A stretch of DNA of 64,000 bases from UBA1794 sp050946375 (GCA_050946375.1 JBMNUT010000002.1:1-64000), one strand, 5' to 3'. Counted from the stretch's first letter, positions 1 to 10,713 are shown. Notes: generated by a model from the letters alone, not told the origin. Numbers and translations are program-made.

Positions 1-59
1 AAGACTTAATAAGCAACATACCAAACCTTACAAACTTAATTTATAACTTACTTATTACT

Positions 60-3000
60 ATGAACAGAACATTACATTATCTATGTGCCGCCCTTTTCGG
101 TGCAGGCATGCTGCACATTACCCCCCCCTATGTGCACAAAGTGAAGTAATAGTACCCTATCTGCCCGAAAAAACGGACTTTGGTGGAAGTACTGTTAGTG
201 ATTTAAAAACTTTTATCCCCGTATCGGGTGATTACACCTTGGCGGTAGAAGGTACAGTAGGAGAAGAAATCACTGTAAACGCAGGAAAATATTCGTATAC
301 ACCCACAACCAGTGGAACAGTACGTTTTGTAAGCTATCAAGGTAGCATATACGTGTACGAAGGAAATGAGTATAAAACAGTAATAACTCCTGAAACTCCT
401 TCCATCTCAGCTACAGAAATTACAGACGAAAATATTCTTACTGAAGGAACTCAATTACTCGAAAATCAAGCATTTCAGGTTCCCGGTTCTTTGGTCGGAG
501 GTACAAATTACAACTTTGGTGAGCCATGGATAACAAATATCACAGTTCAAGCCTCCATGGGCATTCGGGTAACTCCAGAAGACAATGCCATCGGAGGATA
601 TAAATTACTATGGCGTGGGGCCAACAATGACGATTATTTTGCACAGCCTCTTACTGACAAAATCAAAGCAAATACTTATTATAAAATATATGTAAAACAA
701 ATCGAAGGAGCTAATGCTAATTCGGAATTCAGTTTCGGCTTGGGAAGCACAGAAAACGGTTTAGAATATGCATCCCAAAATATTCGTCTCGGAACAAATC
801 AAGGCAATAATACCATAAAGAGCATAACGATACAAACACCATCCGAAGTTGCCTCTACGGTATATTTCACTGTAAAAAATACGTGGAATACATGTTCTTC
901 TGGAACTGACCCATTGACCCACATCGACTATATCGCTTTGGTAGAAGGAATTATCCAAGAGACTTCCATCACAGGCGTTACATCTGCGACCTATTTAGCC
1001 GACAAAGCCTATGCCCCTGAAATAGAAGGTGCTATTTTTGATATGACTAACCTTATCACTAATCCGGGATTTGAAACTAATTCCGGAGATAGAAGTCAAT
1101 CATTCCCGGGTTGGACAAAAACAGGTTCAACCAATACTGAATATTGCATTCGCACAAATCTTTCCGGAACAGCTATAGCCGAATACGGTGACGGTACTGC
1201 TTATTTACAATACTGGGTAGGGTCTACAAGCACAGTACCTGATATTTCCGTTACGCAAACCCTCACGGATCTGCCCAATGGTACATATCGAATAACAGCT
1301 GCAGGTACATTCGGCGGAAACGGATTCTACTTAGTTGCTAACGAAAAGCAACAAGAAATCACTACAGCGCAGATATATACGGTTGAAACTATAGTTACAA
1401 ACGGTACTCTTACTTTAGGTGTAAAGACGGAAAATACCAATTCCAACTTCATTTTGGCCGACAATTTCCACCTTTACTATTTAGGTTATGACGCAAGTGC
1501 TGCAATCGAAGCCCTTTCTCCACAAATCGAAACGGCTCAGTCATTACTCGAAAGCTCCATGAGCGCAAGCGCTAAAACAGCGTTAAATGATGCTATTACT
1601 ACAGCACAAGGGCTAACAGCAGAAAATACTGAAGCCGAAATTAACGCTGCAGCAGAAGCATTAAGTAGCGCCACTACACAAGCAAACCAATCAATTGCCG
1701 AATACATAGAAATAAAGCAGACAATTGATAAAGCTATATTGTATAAAACTGCAATTACTGTAGAAGATATAGACGCAATCAACAGCTTAGAGCAAACAAT
1801 TACAGATGCAGAAACTGGATATAACGATGGATCTCTGACCTTTGATGCCATAGCCACATTGGAAACTGCCATGCTTAACTACATGAAGGCTCAGGCAGCT
1901 ACCCTTGAAAATCCTGCAAACTATAACTTGTTACTCACCAACCCGAGTTTTGAGGAAGGTGATGGTTGGAACAACGGATGGGAAATTGACCGTAACACAA
2001 CAGGAAACGCAGATTTCCGACTTATTGAAGGTCAAAACCCGACCGATGGAGCAAAAATATTCAATGCATGGGCTCCTCAAATCAACTATATCAACTTAAC
2101 ACAGACCATAAACCTCCCCGCCGGTGTCTATACGTTTAGTGGAGATATTCGTTCCGACCGTGAAAATACAACTGTAGAAGGAACTCGGCTTGTCGCTATA
2201 ACAAATGAGCAAACCTATCAATCCGAGTTAATGGAATTCCTGTATCCCGAGGATTGGCAGGCTACCGAAAATTGGGATCACTTAAGTATTACTTTCTCTG
2301 TTTCTTCTGAACAAGAAGTTACATTAGGAATCTACTCTAAAGGACAGAATATAAGCAATAATACAGAAGGTTTCTTCCAAGCAGACAATATGCAATTGTC
2401 TTATTTAGGAGAATCGATAATTACTTCCGAAAATAATCATGTAACTGCTTTTGGTGCCATTGAGGCAACTGAACTCAACGAGCATCTTACTACTGAGGTA
2501 ACTTCCGTAGATATTCGCGAAGCAAGTATCAACAATCCGGGAGACATCAAACCCCAAAACCCGAATACTATAATCTACGGCTTGCCTGCTGGAAACGAAC
2601 GAGAAGTAGAGTTGCAGGAAAATTATGCTTTCAATGCACCCGAAGAAATTAACGTACCGCTTATTTCTTATACCCGGGTAGCATTCAGCAATAATGAGGA
2701 CTCAAAAGTCAATAACGAGACTCTGCGCGGATGGCAAACTATCTGCCTGCCGTTCGATGTAACATCGATTTATGCAATATCCGAATACAACATTTCAGTT
2801 CCTCTGGCACCGATTATGAGCCCAATATTCGACAATGGTGTAGATGATAGCAATGTATATTATTCACATCCTTTCTGGCTCTATGCCATCGATGCAGACG
2901 GTCAACTCAGCCCCGCAGCAGAAATTAAAGCCAACGTGCCTTACCTGATGCTCATCCCTAATGATCCGGACTACTATGCTGAGTTCTACAACATCGCAGG

Positions 3001-3511
3001 CAACATCACCTTCAGCGGTGAAGCCATCGCCGCTACGGCTCTCACCGAGCAAGAAGGAACACAAGCCGATTACAATCTCATCGGTTATTTCGATGGCGCA
3101 GCCGAGACACTGCCCACTGTTGAAGGAAAGACCTATTACGCTCTCGACGCTGAAGGTGCCAACTTCGTACATACCGACTTTGCACCCATCGCTTCCTTCC
3201 GGGCATTTGCTACTTTAAATGCTACTTCGCAGTCCGCACCGCAACTCCTCTCCATCTTCGGCGACGGCGACGGTACACTCACCGCACTGCCTACCATCAA
3301 GGAAGCTCTCGGCGACCGCGCACAGAGCGTAACCGTCTACACGGCTAAAGGCGGTATCCGCATCGAAAGCGCTAAGGACTGCACGGTAAATGTGTACAGC
3401 ATCGACGGAGCACTCCTGCAGACCGTTACGGTAAGCGCAGGCGGCAACGAATTTGTAGCACTGCCCGCAGGCAAATATATAGCAAACGGCTCAGTAGTTA
3501 TCGCACAATAG
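60..3511 (+). CDS. Large secreted multidomain adhesin/glycan-binding-like protein, reading frame broken at a C8 tract
   Basis: Function unknown; probably a secreted cell-surface protein. From an in-frame ATG at 83 the product is 1142 aa but has no signal peptide. An ATG at 60 opens another frame encoding a typical signal peptide (MNRTLHYLCAALFGAGMLHI) that runs into a C8 tract at 121-128 and stops soon after. One more C would join it to the long frame at PLCAQSE, a plausible cleavage site. Long-frame contents: two NPGFE/NPSFE jelly-roll modules (from about residues 321 and 616) resembling carbohydrate-binding domains; a helical FIVAR-like segment (about 472-533); and a C-terminal beta domain (about 1076-1142, ending LPAGKYIANGSVVIAQ) like a T9SS sorting domain. 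The 5' context is cut by the window edge. The domain reading is moderate confidence. Confidence 0.7.
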
Positions 3512-3545
3512 TTTGTTCATCTTCCTCGTTTGTAGGAATTCCCTC

Positions 3546-3573
3546 GGCAGGGGCGGCTTGTTCCGCCCCTGCC
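3546..3573 (+). terminator. Hairpin downstream of the first large gene
   Basis: A perfect 11-bp stem, GGCAGGGGCGG against CCGCCCCTGCC, with a 6-nt loop, 35 bp after the stop codon. No T-run follows, so it may be a terminator or an mRNA-protecting hairpin. Confidence 0.5.
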
Positions 3574-3679
3574 ACTTCCGGGGAAAAGGAGCATCGGTTT
3601 TACCGAAAAGATATGCCGCTTTCCGTCGGAAGTACCAAGTCTTTTAACCCTATCACATAACATTTTATTTTCAACCATT

Positions 3680-3826
3680 ATGAAAACGAAAAAGAAATAC
3701 CAGAAACCTACATGTGAAATATATGAGATTCAATCGGAAGGCGTACTCGCTGCTTCCGGCAGAATATCGCGAGAAACCGCAGTCAGACTGCCCGAAGTAA
3801 AAACTTTCTGGAGCAGCAACAAATAA
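3680..3826 (+). CDS. 48-residue Bacteroidales-type small peptide
   Basis: The ATG at 3680 opens a 48-codon frame, MKTKKKYQKPTCEIYEIQSE followed by GVLAASG and a 21-residue tail. The layout (basic N-terminus, YxxPxxE, then a short hydrophobic LLAxSG-like stretch) resembles the many tiny unannotated peptides found across Bacteroidales, often next to surface-protein genes; this comparison is from memory. It has no cleavable signal peptide or recognised domain. It lies between two giant secreted-protein genes and is followed by a strong terminator at 3893-3937, so it could be the last gene of the upstream transcript. Function unknown. Confidence 0.55.
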   Translation: MKTKKKYQKPTCEIYEIQSEGVLAASGRISRETAVRLPEVKTFWSSNK

Positions 3827-3892
3827 ATCAACGCCTCCTATCAGCACACGTTATATATAACGAAAAGTAATTCATAACCATCAGTCAACTCC

Positions 3893-3937
3893 AAGTGGCT
3901 CCCACGGATTCCACATCCGGAGGAGCCACTTCTTTTA
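3893..3937 (+). terminator. Rho-independent terminator
   Basis: AAGTGGCTCC (3893-3902) pairs perfectly with GGAGCCACTT (3922-3931), followed by a T-rich run. It ends the transcript carrying the 48-aa peptide and separates it from the next large gene. Confidence 0.75.
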
Positions 3938-3993
3938 CACACGTCCGGCACACGGCGGACCGTACTCCATATTTTAAAAGCCCACAATCCTAT

Positions 3994-6900
3994 ATGAAAC
4001 AATACCTACTCACTCCGTTCTTACTCGCCGCCCTTTCACTCAGCGCAGCAGCACAAACGGAACCGATACCTTACCGCGCACGGCTCTCCACGACGCTTTC
4101 CGAAGGCTTCACCCTCACCCCGAAAGCCGGCGAACAGTTCTCCCTCTGGCAAGAATCGCCCGATGCTTTCGCCAGCGACGACGCCTTTTCCATCAACCTC
4201 GAAGCACTTGGTGCCACATCCGGCGGCGGTCTCCACCTGCAGGCAGCCAACGCCTACGGCCGCGGTGTAAGCCTCGACCTGCCCCTCACCGCCGAACCGG
4301 CCGACTACCGGCTGGTGGCCACCACCGGTGCGGCCTACCTCTACCGCGCCGATTCGTTACTCTCGACCCATTCCCTGCAACAACTGGCACGACCCACCGT
4401 ACCCCCGCTTCGCGAAGAAACCGACAAACCGGCAACCGATGCCTCTCTTCCGGGCAGCGGCATATACGATACACGCAACCTGGTGCCCAACCCCGGATTT
4501 GAAACGGAGGGAACTGTACTGACCGACGACGGCACGACCTATAAATTCTGGCCCGCCGAATGGCAAATCTACGGTGCCAACGCCATCGAGGCACAAGCCA
4601 TGGGCGTGCGTTGCAACAAGGCCGACCCGCTCTACGCCAACGGACGCGAAGGAAACTCAGCCCTTATGTTCCGGCAAGACGGGGCAGGCGGATTCAGCGC
4701 ATCAGGCGGAAGCTATATTTACGTACGGCTGAACCAACCGCTCAAAGGCGGCCGACGCTACGAAGTGGCGTTTCAGGCCCTCGCTCATACCAACGATTTG
4801 GGCAAGACGTATGCCGTAGCCGTAGGAACGCAACCCGGGCAATGGGATTTACTCTATGAACAATGGATCGCACCCTCCGTACAACAGACCTTGCAGGAGT
4901 ACCGGTTTGAGTTTACCGTACCTGCAGGAACCGACAAGACGGCCTGTCTCGGATTCCTTTGCAGCGGTGCTACGGGCATCGTCCATCTCGACCGTGTTAC
5001 GCTCGTGGAGCTGGAAGGCGACTACAACAGCCTTGCTTTGAGCGCCTCCGCCGCAACGACGGAGACAACGGTGCAAGGCGGAGCAATCACCTTTGAGCCC
5101 CGCGCCTTCAGCCCCGTGCGACAAGCGACCAACATACTCTACGACGGCGGCGAATACCGCTTCTACCATACGGGATATACCCGCCTGCTCGGACAAAAAG
5201 ACGATGCGTCCGTACCCGGACTTTCGGCACCCGGAACGAACGACTCCCTTACCTATGTCTTCGTGGCCGAAGACTGCGGCGACGGCTGGTACCGTCTGCG
5301 CCAGAAGAGCAGCGGCACCTATCTGGCCAGTGCCGGCAATTACAGCATGACTTTCAGCAACTCGGCGGACGAATCGGGAAGCCGGGCCGAATGGAAGATA
5401 GGCACGGGCAAGGAAGGATGGCTCCAAAACCGTTACAACAGCCTGTATGTGGGTTGCGACGAGGGTAAGGACGCCGACACATACATCAGCGTCTTTTCCG
5501 ACAAGTCACAAGGCGCTTACAGCACATGGCAAATGACCGAAGCAGCCTTTCCCCTCGAAGAGGCACGGAGTGCCCTCTATAAACAACCTCTCGGCATGCT
5601 GATTGCCGAGGCGGAGAGCATGCTTGCAGACGCGGCTTATGCCGAAAACCTGAAAACCGCCCTGCGCACACAGACCGAAGAGGCACAATCCGTCTATGAC
5701 GCACCCGCAACGGACGAAAGTGCTCTCGACGCGGCTGCGGATGCCCTGCGCGAAGCCATCGAAGCCTGCCGCACGGCCAACGACGAGGTGCTCTCTTCAG
5801 GCAGCGGCTTCCCCGAAGGCGAAACATTCACCCTTGCTTTGGGCGAGACCAGGCTGGCTTCCGGCGAAACAGCCGGCGGACTGCTCGTGCGCAACAGCCT
5901 CGGCCGCGAAACGCGCTTCACCTTCTCGGGAAAAGAGCTATGGGTTGACGGCGAAAGTGCCGGTACTTTTCCCGAAGACCTGCAAGGCAATTCCTGCGAC
6001 CTGCGCTTCGCTTTCCAACCGGAAGAAGTGGAAATCTATGCCGACACGCAACTCATGGCCGCCATACCGCTGGCTCCCTCGCCCGGCAGCCTCGCCGACG
6101 GCGAAGAGCAGGGCTGGACGCTGATAGGGAAGAGCGCATTTTCCGCAATCGTGCCCGAAATCGTAAGCAGGACGGAAGCCCTCTCGCCGGACGAATCCGG
6201 CACAACGCCGGGAAACGGCAAGACAGAACGCCACGTGCTTTTCATACGGGGAGCACGCGTCACGCTCGATTCACGAACGGACTACCACATCGACCGGGAA
6301 AATGCCCCGTTGGAGTCGGCCACCCTCTACGTTATCGACGAGAATGCATGGGTCATCTTCGACAATACCTTGCCTTCCGAAGTCATTGCCTCCTACCTGA
6401 GTTCCATCCGCATCAACGGAAAGACAGCGCAGAACGGCGTGAACTGCCGCGTAGCCATCTACCTGAACGGCGCGGCCGTCATACCGCACAGCCCGACCTA
6501 CAAGGCTTTCGAGGGATACAGCGAACGGCTCTACGGAGGAACGGCCTACTCATACGGCACCGGGAAGCATAACCTGGGCACGCGCGCCAACGCTTTCCGC
6601 AGCTTCATTCTGCGCCGCGGCTACATGGCCTGCGTCTCTTCCGATGAAGACGGCAAGGGATACAGCAGAGTCTTCGTGGCTGACCACGAAGACCTGTGCC
6701 TTCCGGAATTACCCGAAGCACTCGACGGAAGAATCTCCTGCATTTACGTCAAAAAGTGGAACTATGTTTCCAAAAAGGGATGGTGCAGTACCAACGGGAG
6801 CAGCGCCATTGCCGAAGAGTGCCGCAAGATGCGTGCAACCTGGTACTACACCTGGAGCGCCGACCGCAGTTCGACGGAAAATACCGAGTACGTCCCCATC

Positions 6901-8091
6901 AAACAGCACCTCTACTGGCCCTCATGGAGCCAGATCAACAGGCTGGGCGACGAGTGTACCCATGTGCTGAGCCTCAACGAACCGGAACATTCGGAGCAGC
7001 ACACTTCGGACAAGTGCAGCTGCGGCGGAACGATTTCCGAATGGACAGCCTGCACCATAACGCCCGATTTCCAGGAAAGCGGCATGCGTATCGGTTCGCC
7101 CGCCCCGACAGATATGAATTGGCTCTACAACTACATCGGCCACGTCAATGATATGGCGTACCGATGCGACTATGTCGTAATCCATGCCTACTGGGGAACC
7201 AACGAAATGCCCAATGCCCGCGCCTGGTACAACAAGCTGAAAGAAATATACGACCGCACGAAACGCCCGATATGGATAACGGAATGGAACAACGGCGCCA
7301 GCTGGACTACGGAAAGCTGGCCTGACGGCTACGGCGAAAAGCTCGAAAAGAACCGGGCCGCTATCGCTTCCATTCTGGAGGTACTGGACACTTGCCGGTT
7401 TGTGGAGCGCTATTCCATCTATAACTGGGACTCTTATTACCGCGCCCTTATCAATACGGACGACGGATGGGTAACTCCTGCCGGAGAGGTCTACCGCGAT
7501 GACAAATCAACGTTCGCTTATAACGCGGCGGTGCAGTACATTCCGCATTGGTGGAAGCCCTCGGTCAAGGATGTCAGCCTCGATTTGCAAGAAGACGAAG
7601 CCAATCGGACACTTACCTTTACCTTTACCAATCCGAACCTCGACCTTACCGACAGTCTGCTGCTGCAATACAAACCGGAAGGCTGCGAAACCTGGCAAAC
7701 CCTCTACACCGAGCCGGGACGCAGCCGCTACGATACGGAAAGTTTCAGCCTGACGCTCCCGTATGCACAGGCAGGTAGTGGAAAAACAGCCTATCGGCTG
7801 AAAGTAGGGACGCAGGGAACTGAGCGATTCAGCAGTGAAGTGGAATACACCCTGCCCGTACAATATCCCGACGGCATAAGCAAAATAGAAGCGGCCGGAC
7901 TGCGTTTCGAAACCGATGCCATAGTCCTCCCCGAAGGACAACGCTACTCATGCCGGATTCTTACTCCATCCGGAGCAATCGTCGGGCAATATCCACAGGC
8001 GGAAGGAAGGATTTCCACCAATGGCCTGGCACCCGGCACTTATCTCCTCCATATAGAAGGAACAGGCACCCTGCGTTTCATACGCCCCTGA
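3994..8091 (+). CDS. Secreted GH128-like endo-beta-glucanase with binding modules and C-terminal sorting domain
   Basis: 1365 aa from the ATG at 3994, chosen because it begins a signal peptide (MKQYLLTPFLLAALSLSAAAQ); upstream in-frame codons overlap the preceding terminator. Order: a jelly-roll module (NLVPNPGFETEG); a ricin/lectin-like stretch with GGEYRFYH and GTYLASAGNYS; a helical linker; an unclassified beta region; then a catalytic core like the Glyco_hydro_cc/GH128 family. That core has SLNEPEH (Glu996, candidate acid/base) and WITEWNNG (Glu1097, candidate nucleophile) at the ends of predicted strands of a TIM barrel. The last 70 or so residues end in APGTYLLHIEGTGTLRFIRP, a T9SS-like C-terminal domain. 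Family members act on beta-1,3-glucans; the substrate here is inferred only. Confidence 0.75.
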   Translation: MKQYLLTPFLLAALSLSAAAQTEPIPYRARLSTTLSEGFTLTPKAGEQFSLWQESPDAFASDDAFSINLEALGATSGGGLHLQAANAYGRGVSLDLPLTAEPADYRLVATTGAAYLYRADSLLSTHSLQQLARPTVPPLREETDKPATDASLPGSGIYDTRNLVPNPGFETEGTVLTDDGTTYKFWPAEWQIYGANAIEAQAMGVRCNKADPLYANGREGNSALMFRQDGAGGFSASGGSYIYVRLNQPLKGGRRYEVAFQALAHTNDLGKTYAVAVGTQPGQWDLLYEQWIAPSVQQTLQEYRFEFTVPAGTDKTACLGFLCSGATGIVHLDRVTLVELEGDYNSLALSASAATTETTVQGGAITFEPRAFSPVRQATNILYDGGEYRFYHTGYTRLLGQKDDASVPGLSAPGTNDSLTYVFVAEDCGDGWYRLRQKSSGTYLASAGNYSMTFSNSADESGSRAEWKIGTGKEGWLQNRYNSLYVGCDEGKDADTYISVFSDKSQGAYSTWQMTEAAFPLEEARSALYKQPLGMLIAEAESMLADAAYAENLKTALRTQTEEAQSVYDAPATDESALDAAADALREAIEACRTANDEVLSSGSGFPEGETFTLALGETRLASGETAGGLLVRNSLGRETRFTFSGKELWVDGESAGTFPEDLQGNSCDLRFAFQPEEVEIYADTQLMAAIPLAPSPGSLADGEEQGWTLIGKSAFSAIVPEIVSRTEALSPDESGTTPGNGKTERHVLFIRGARVTLDSRTDYHIDRENAPLESATLYVIDENAWVIFDNTLPSEVIASYLSSIRINGKTAQNGVNCRVAIYLNGAAVIPHSPTYKAFEGYSERLYGGTAYSYGTGKHNLGTRANAFRSFILRRGYMACVSSDEDGKGYSRVFVADHEDLCLPELPEALDGRISCIYVKKWNYVSKKGWCSTNGSSAIAEECRKMRATWYYTWSADRSSTENTEYVPIKQHLYWPSWSQINRLGDECTHVLSLNEPEHSEQHTSDKCSCGGTISEWTACTITPDFQESGMRIGSPAPTDMNWLYNYIGHVNDMAYRCDYVVIHAYWGTNEMPNARAWYNKLKEIYDRTKRPIWITEWNNGASWTTESWPDGYGEKLEKNRAAIASILEVLDTCRFVERYSIYNWDSYYRALINTDDGWVTPAGEVYRDDKSTFAYNAAVQYIPHWWKPSVKDVSLDLQEDEANRTLTFTFTNPNLDLTDSLLLQYKPEGCETWQTLYTEPGRSRYDTESFSLTLPYAQAGSGKTAYRLKVGTQGTERFSSEVEYTLPVQYPDGISKIEAAGLRFETDAIVLPEGQRYSCRILTPSGAIVGQYPQAEGRISTNGLAPGTYLLHIEGTGTLRFIRP

Positions 8092-8116
8092 AACGCCCTT
8101 ATTCCTCCTGTTATCC

Positions 8117-8151
8117 GCAGCCCGACATGGTTTTATGCCTTGTCGGGCTGC
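8117..8151 (+). terminator. Rho-independent terminator after the GH128-like gene
   Basis: An 11-bp perfect stem, GCAGCCCGACA (8117-8127) with TGTCGGGCTGC (8141-8151), followed by a pyrimidine-rich stretch, 25 bp after the stop codon. Confidence 0.7.
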
Positions 8152-8160
8152 CTTCTATCT

Positions 8161-8258
8161 GCCGCTTTTCCACAGAAGTGCTGCCGCTTTTTCCCGAAAG
8201 TGGCAGCACTTCTTTCATGCCGCGCAGGCACTTTTTCTACCGAAAAGCAGCCCCTCCA
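8161..8258. repeat. 22-bp palindromic repeat array
   Basis: Four or five degenerate units of the dispersed repeat. Two adjacent units also form a 10-bp perfect stem (AAGTGCTGCC at 8176 with GGCAGCACTT at 8202). The array lies between the terminator of the previous gene and the promoter of the cobalamin operon. Confidence 0.8.
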
Positions 8259-8259
8259 C

Positions 8260-8291
8260 TTGACAGATAGCAGGGAAAGCCTTATCTTTGC
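8260..8291 (+). promoter_or_regulatory. Bacteroides-type promoter of the cobalamin operon
   Basis: TTG at 8260-8262 (-33 element), exactly 20 bp, then TATCTTTGC at 8283-8291, a full match to TAnnTTTGC. Transcription should begin just before the riboswitch aptamer. Confidence 0.8.
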
Positions 8292-8297
8292 CGCCGT

Positions 8298-8484
8298 ATC
8301 CGGGTTCGCCCCCGCAAGGCGATGAAAAGGGAATCGGGTGCAAATCCCGAACAGTCCCGCTGCTGTAAGCCGCAGGCCGATAAGGCCAATTGCGAGACCC
8401 GCGCCGAAAGGCATCCACTGGAGCACAAAGACTCCGGGAAGGACGGTTCGCCGCAAGCGACAAGTCAGAAGACCTGCCCGGAGA
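8298..8484 (+). ncRNA. Cobalamin (AdoCbl-type) riboswitch
   Basis: The conserved blocks appear in order: AAAAGGGAATCGGGTGCAAA, then CCCGAACAGTCCCGCTGCTGTAA, a CCACTGG element, CCGGGAAGG, and the 3' B12 box region AAGTCAGAAGACCTGCC. It lies between the promoter and a btuB-like gene, so high cobalamin should repress the operon. The expression platform between 8485 and 8667 is not obvious; a short CCGCGC/GCGCGG hairpin near 8607-8624 could contribute. Confidence 0.95.
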
Positions 8485-8667
8485 AACGCATGTTTTGGCC
8501 GCTTTCGAGGAAAAGCCCGAGCACATAAGACAATACGTAATGCTCCGCAACTACTGAGGTCACTGACCACGGGCGACACACGTTTTCCCCCTTTTCTGCT
8601 CCCCGCGCACCGACGCGCGGTTCCTGTTTGCGAAAGTCCGGCCGACGGCATCGAGACGCGTAACAGG

Positions 8668-10704
8668 ATGAAAAAAACACATACCTTACCCTTTCTGCTC
8701 CTGACGGCACAACTGGCAGCTTTCCCACCCGCCACACAAGCCGCCTCCCCCCTTCGCCCCGACGCGGAGGAGGAGACTCCCGCTGCCCTCTCCGACAGCA
8801 CAACCCGGCTGAAGCAGCTCAACATTACGGCCAACACCTACGAGGAAGTCATTCCCGCGCAGCGCCTTACGGGCGAAGAACTGGAACAGATGAACAGCCT
8901 CTCCGTGGCCGACGCCCTGCGCTACTTCAGCGGTGTGCAAATTAAGGACTACGGCGGAGTGGCCGGACTGAAGACTATCAACATCCGCAGCATGGGAAGC
9001 GAACAGATGGGCGTCTATTACAACGGCATCCAGCTGGGCAATGCACAAAACGGGCAAGTGGACCTCGGAAAATTCTCGCTGGAAAACATAGAAGAAATAG
9101 CCCTCTACAACGGACAGAAAAGCGAAATTTTCCAATCGGCACGCGAATTCGGCTCCTCGGGCAACATCTATCTCACGACGCGCCGCCCCCGTTTCGAAGC
9201 CGGCAAGACCGCCAACCTGAGAGCCTCGCTGCGCGTCGGCTCGTTCGGCATGATAAATCCGTCGATTCTCTATGAGTACAAGATTTCCGACCGCCTGAGT
9301 ACGACGTTCAATGCAGAGTGGACCACGGCCAACGGCAAATACAAATTCCGCTACCGCCGCCGCACTCCGGCAGGCGACGTAGCCTACGACACGACGGCCA
9401 CGCGCCAAAACGGCGACATCGACGCCATGCGCCTCGAAGGAGGCCTGCAAGGCAGCTACGAACGCGGCTACTGGCGCGCATACCTCTACCACTACAGTTC
9501 AGAACGCGGCGTCCCCGGAGCAATAGTCAATAATGTATGGCGCAACGGCGAGCGACTTTGGGACCGGAACAGCTTCGCACAGGGCACGCTGCAGCACCGC
9601 TTCTCGCGAAAGTTGCAACTGAAAGCCAACATGAAGTATGCCTACGACTATACGCACTACGTGAACAACGACGAAAAACTCATCGCCGTCGACAATATCT
9701 ACAAGCAACAGGAAATTTACCTCTCGGCCGCGCTCTGCTACGACCTGATGAAATGGTGGCAATGGTCGGTGGCCTACGATTTTCAGTGGAATAAACTCTC
9801 CGAATACGCCGACGTTCACCGCAATACCCACTGGGCTTCCGTCGCAACGGCACTCACTTTGCCGCGACGGCTCAAGCTGCAAGCCAGTTTGCTGGGCACC
9901 TTCATCGACGAAGAAGCCCGCGAACGCACCGAACCGCCGTCGCACCACGTCCTCACCCCTGCCGCCTTCCTCTCCTGGCAGCCCTTCAAGGCCGGACTCG
10001 TGCTGCGTGCCTTCTACAAACAGGCATTCCGGATGCCCACTTTCAACGACCTTTATTATACAGACATGGGCAACGCCTCGCTCCGACCCGAGAAGACTAC
10101 GCAATACGATGCGGGACTTACCTACACGCTCGCCCGCCCGGGCCACGTTTTCGCCTTCATGGAACTCGGAGCGGAGGGCTACTACAACCGGGTTACGGAT
10201 AAGATTGTGGCCTATCCCAAGGGGCAACAGTTCCGATGGACCATGCTCAATCTGGGAAAGGTGGACATCCACGGCATAGACGCCCATGCGCGCTTCGTCG
10301 TAGAGCCATGGCCAAACTGGGCATTCACCGCCAAGTTCCAGTACACCTACCAGGAGGCAATCGACGTGACCGACCCCGCCGATACGTACTACCGCGACCA
10401 GATTCCCTACATACCCTGGCACAGCGGCTCGGCCATCCTCATGGCACAATGGAAAAAGTGGCGGCTCAACTACAGTTTCATCTACGTGGGCGAGCGCTAC
10501 AACCAGCAGGAAAACATACAATATAACCACACTCAGCCCTGGTACACCAGCGACCTTTCCCTCTTCTATGAGTTGGAAATGCAACGCGCACGCTGGAAGT
10601 TTACCCTCGAAGTGAACAACCTGTTCAACCAAGACTACGAGGTAATCATCAACTACCCCATGCCCAAGCGCAACTACCGGGTGGGAGTTGTGGTAGAACT
10701 ATAG
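8668..10704 (+). CDS. btuB: TonB-dependent outer-membrane cobalamin receptor (BtuB-like)
   Basis: 678 aa from the ATG at 8668 after AACAGG; the open frame extends upstream only because it reads through the riboswitch. After a signal peptide comes a plug domain (RLTGEELEQMNSLSVADALR, YFSGVQIKDYGGVAGLKTIN, IRSMGSEQMGVYYNGIQLGN) and a long barrel with alternating aromatic strands, ending in RNYRVGVVVEL with a terminal hydrophobic residue as usual for barrel insertion. The 5' cobalamin riboswitch and the BtuG-like gene 9 bp downstream make corrinoid uptake the most likely role. It would import B12 with TonB-ExbBD energy and pass it to a periplasmic BtuF, which is not encoded in this window. Confidence 0.9.
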   Translation: MKKTHTLPFLLLTAQLAAFPPATQAASPLRPDAEEETPAALSDSTTRLKQLNITANTYEEVIPAQRLTGEELEQMNSLSVADALRYFSGVQIKDYGGVAGLKTINIRSMGSEQMGVYYNGIQLGNAQNGQVDLGKFSLENIEEIALYNGQKSEIFQSAREFGSSGNIYLTTRRPRFEAGKTANLRASLRVGSFGMINPSILYEYKISDRLSTTFNAEWTTANGKYKFRYRRRTPAGDVAYDTTATRQNGDIDAMRLEGGLQGSYERGYWRAYLYHYSSERGVPGAIVNNVWRNGERLWDRNSFAQGTLQHRFSRKLQLKANMKYAYDYTHYVNNDEKLIAVDNIYKQQEIYLSAALCYDLMKWWQWSVAYDFQWNKLSEYADVHRNTHWASVATALTLPRRLKLQASLLGTFIDEEARERTEPPSHHVLTPAAFLSWQPFKAGLVLRAFYKQAFRMPTFNDLYYTDMGNASLRPEKTTQYDAGLTYTLARPGHVFAFMELGAEGYYNRVTDKIVAYPKGQQFRWTMLNLGKVDIHGIDAHARFVVEPWPNWAFTAKFQYTYQEAIDVTDPADTYYRDQIPYIPWHSGSAILMAQWKKWRLNYSFIYVGERYNQQENIQYNHTQPWYTSDLSLFYELEMQRARWKFTLEVNNLFNQDYEVIINYPMPKRNYRVGVVVEL

Positions 10705-10713
10705 CATTGCGGA

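Noticed and set aside
8338..8667. 110-codon N-terminal extension of the BtuB-like protein
   Set aside because: It translates the riboswitch aptamer; the true start at 8668 begins a signal peptide.
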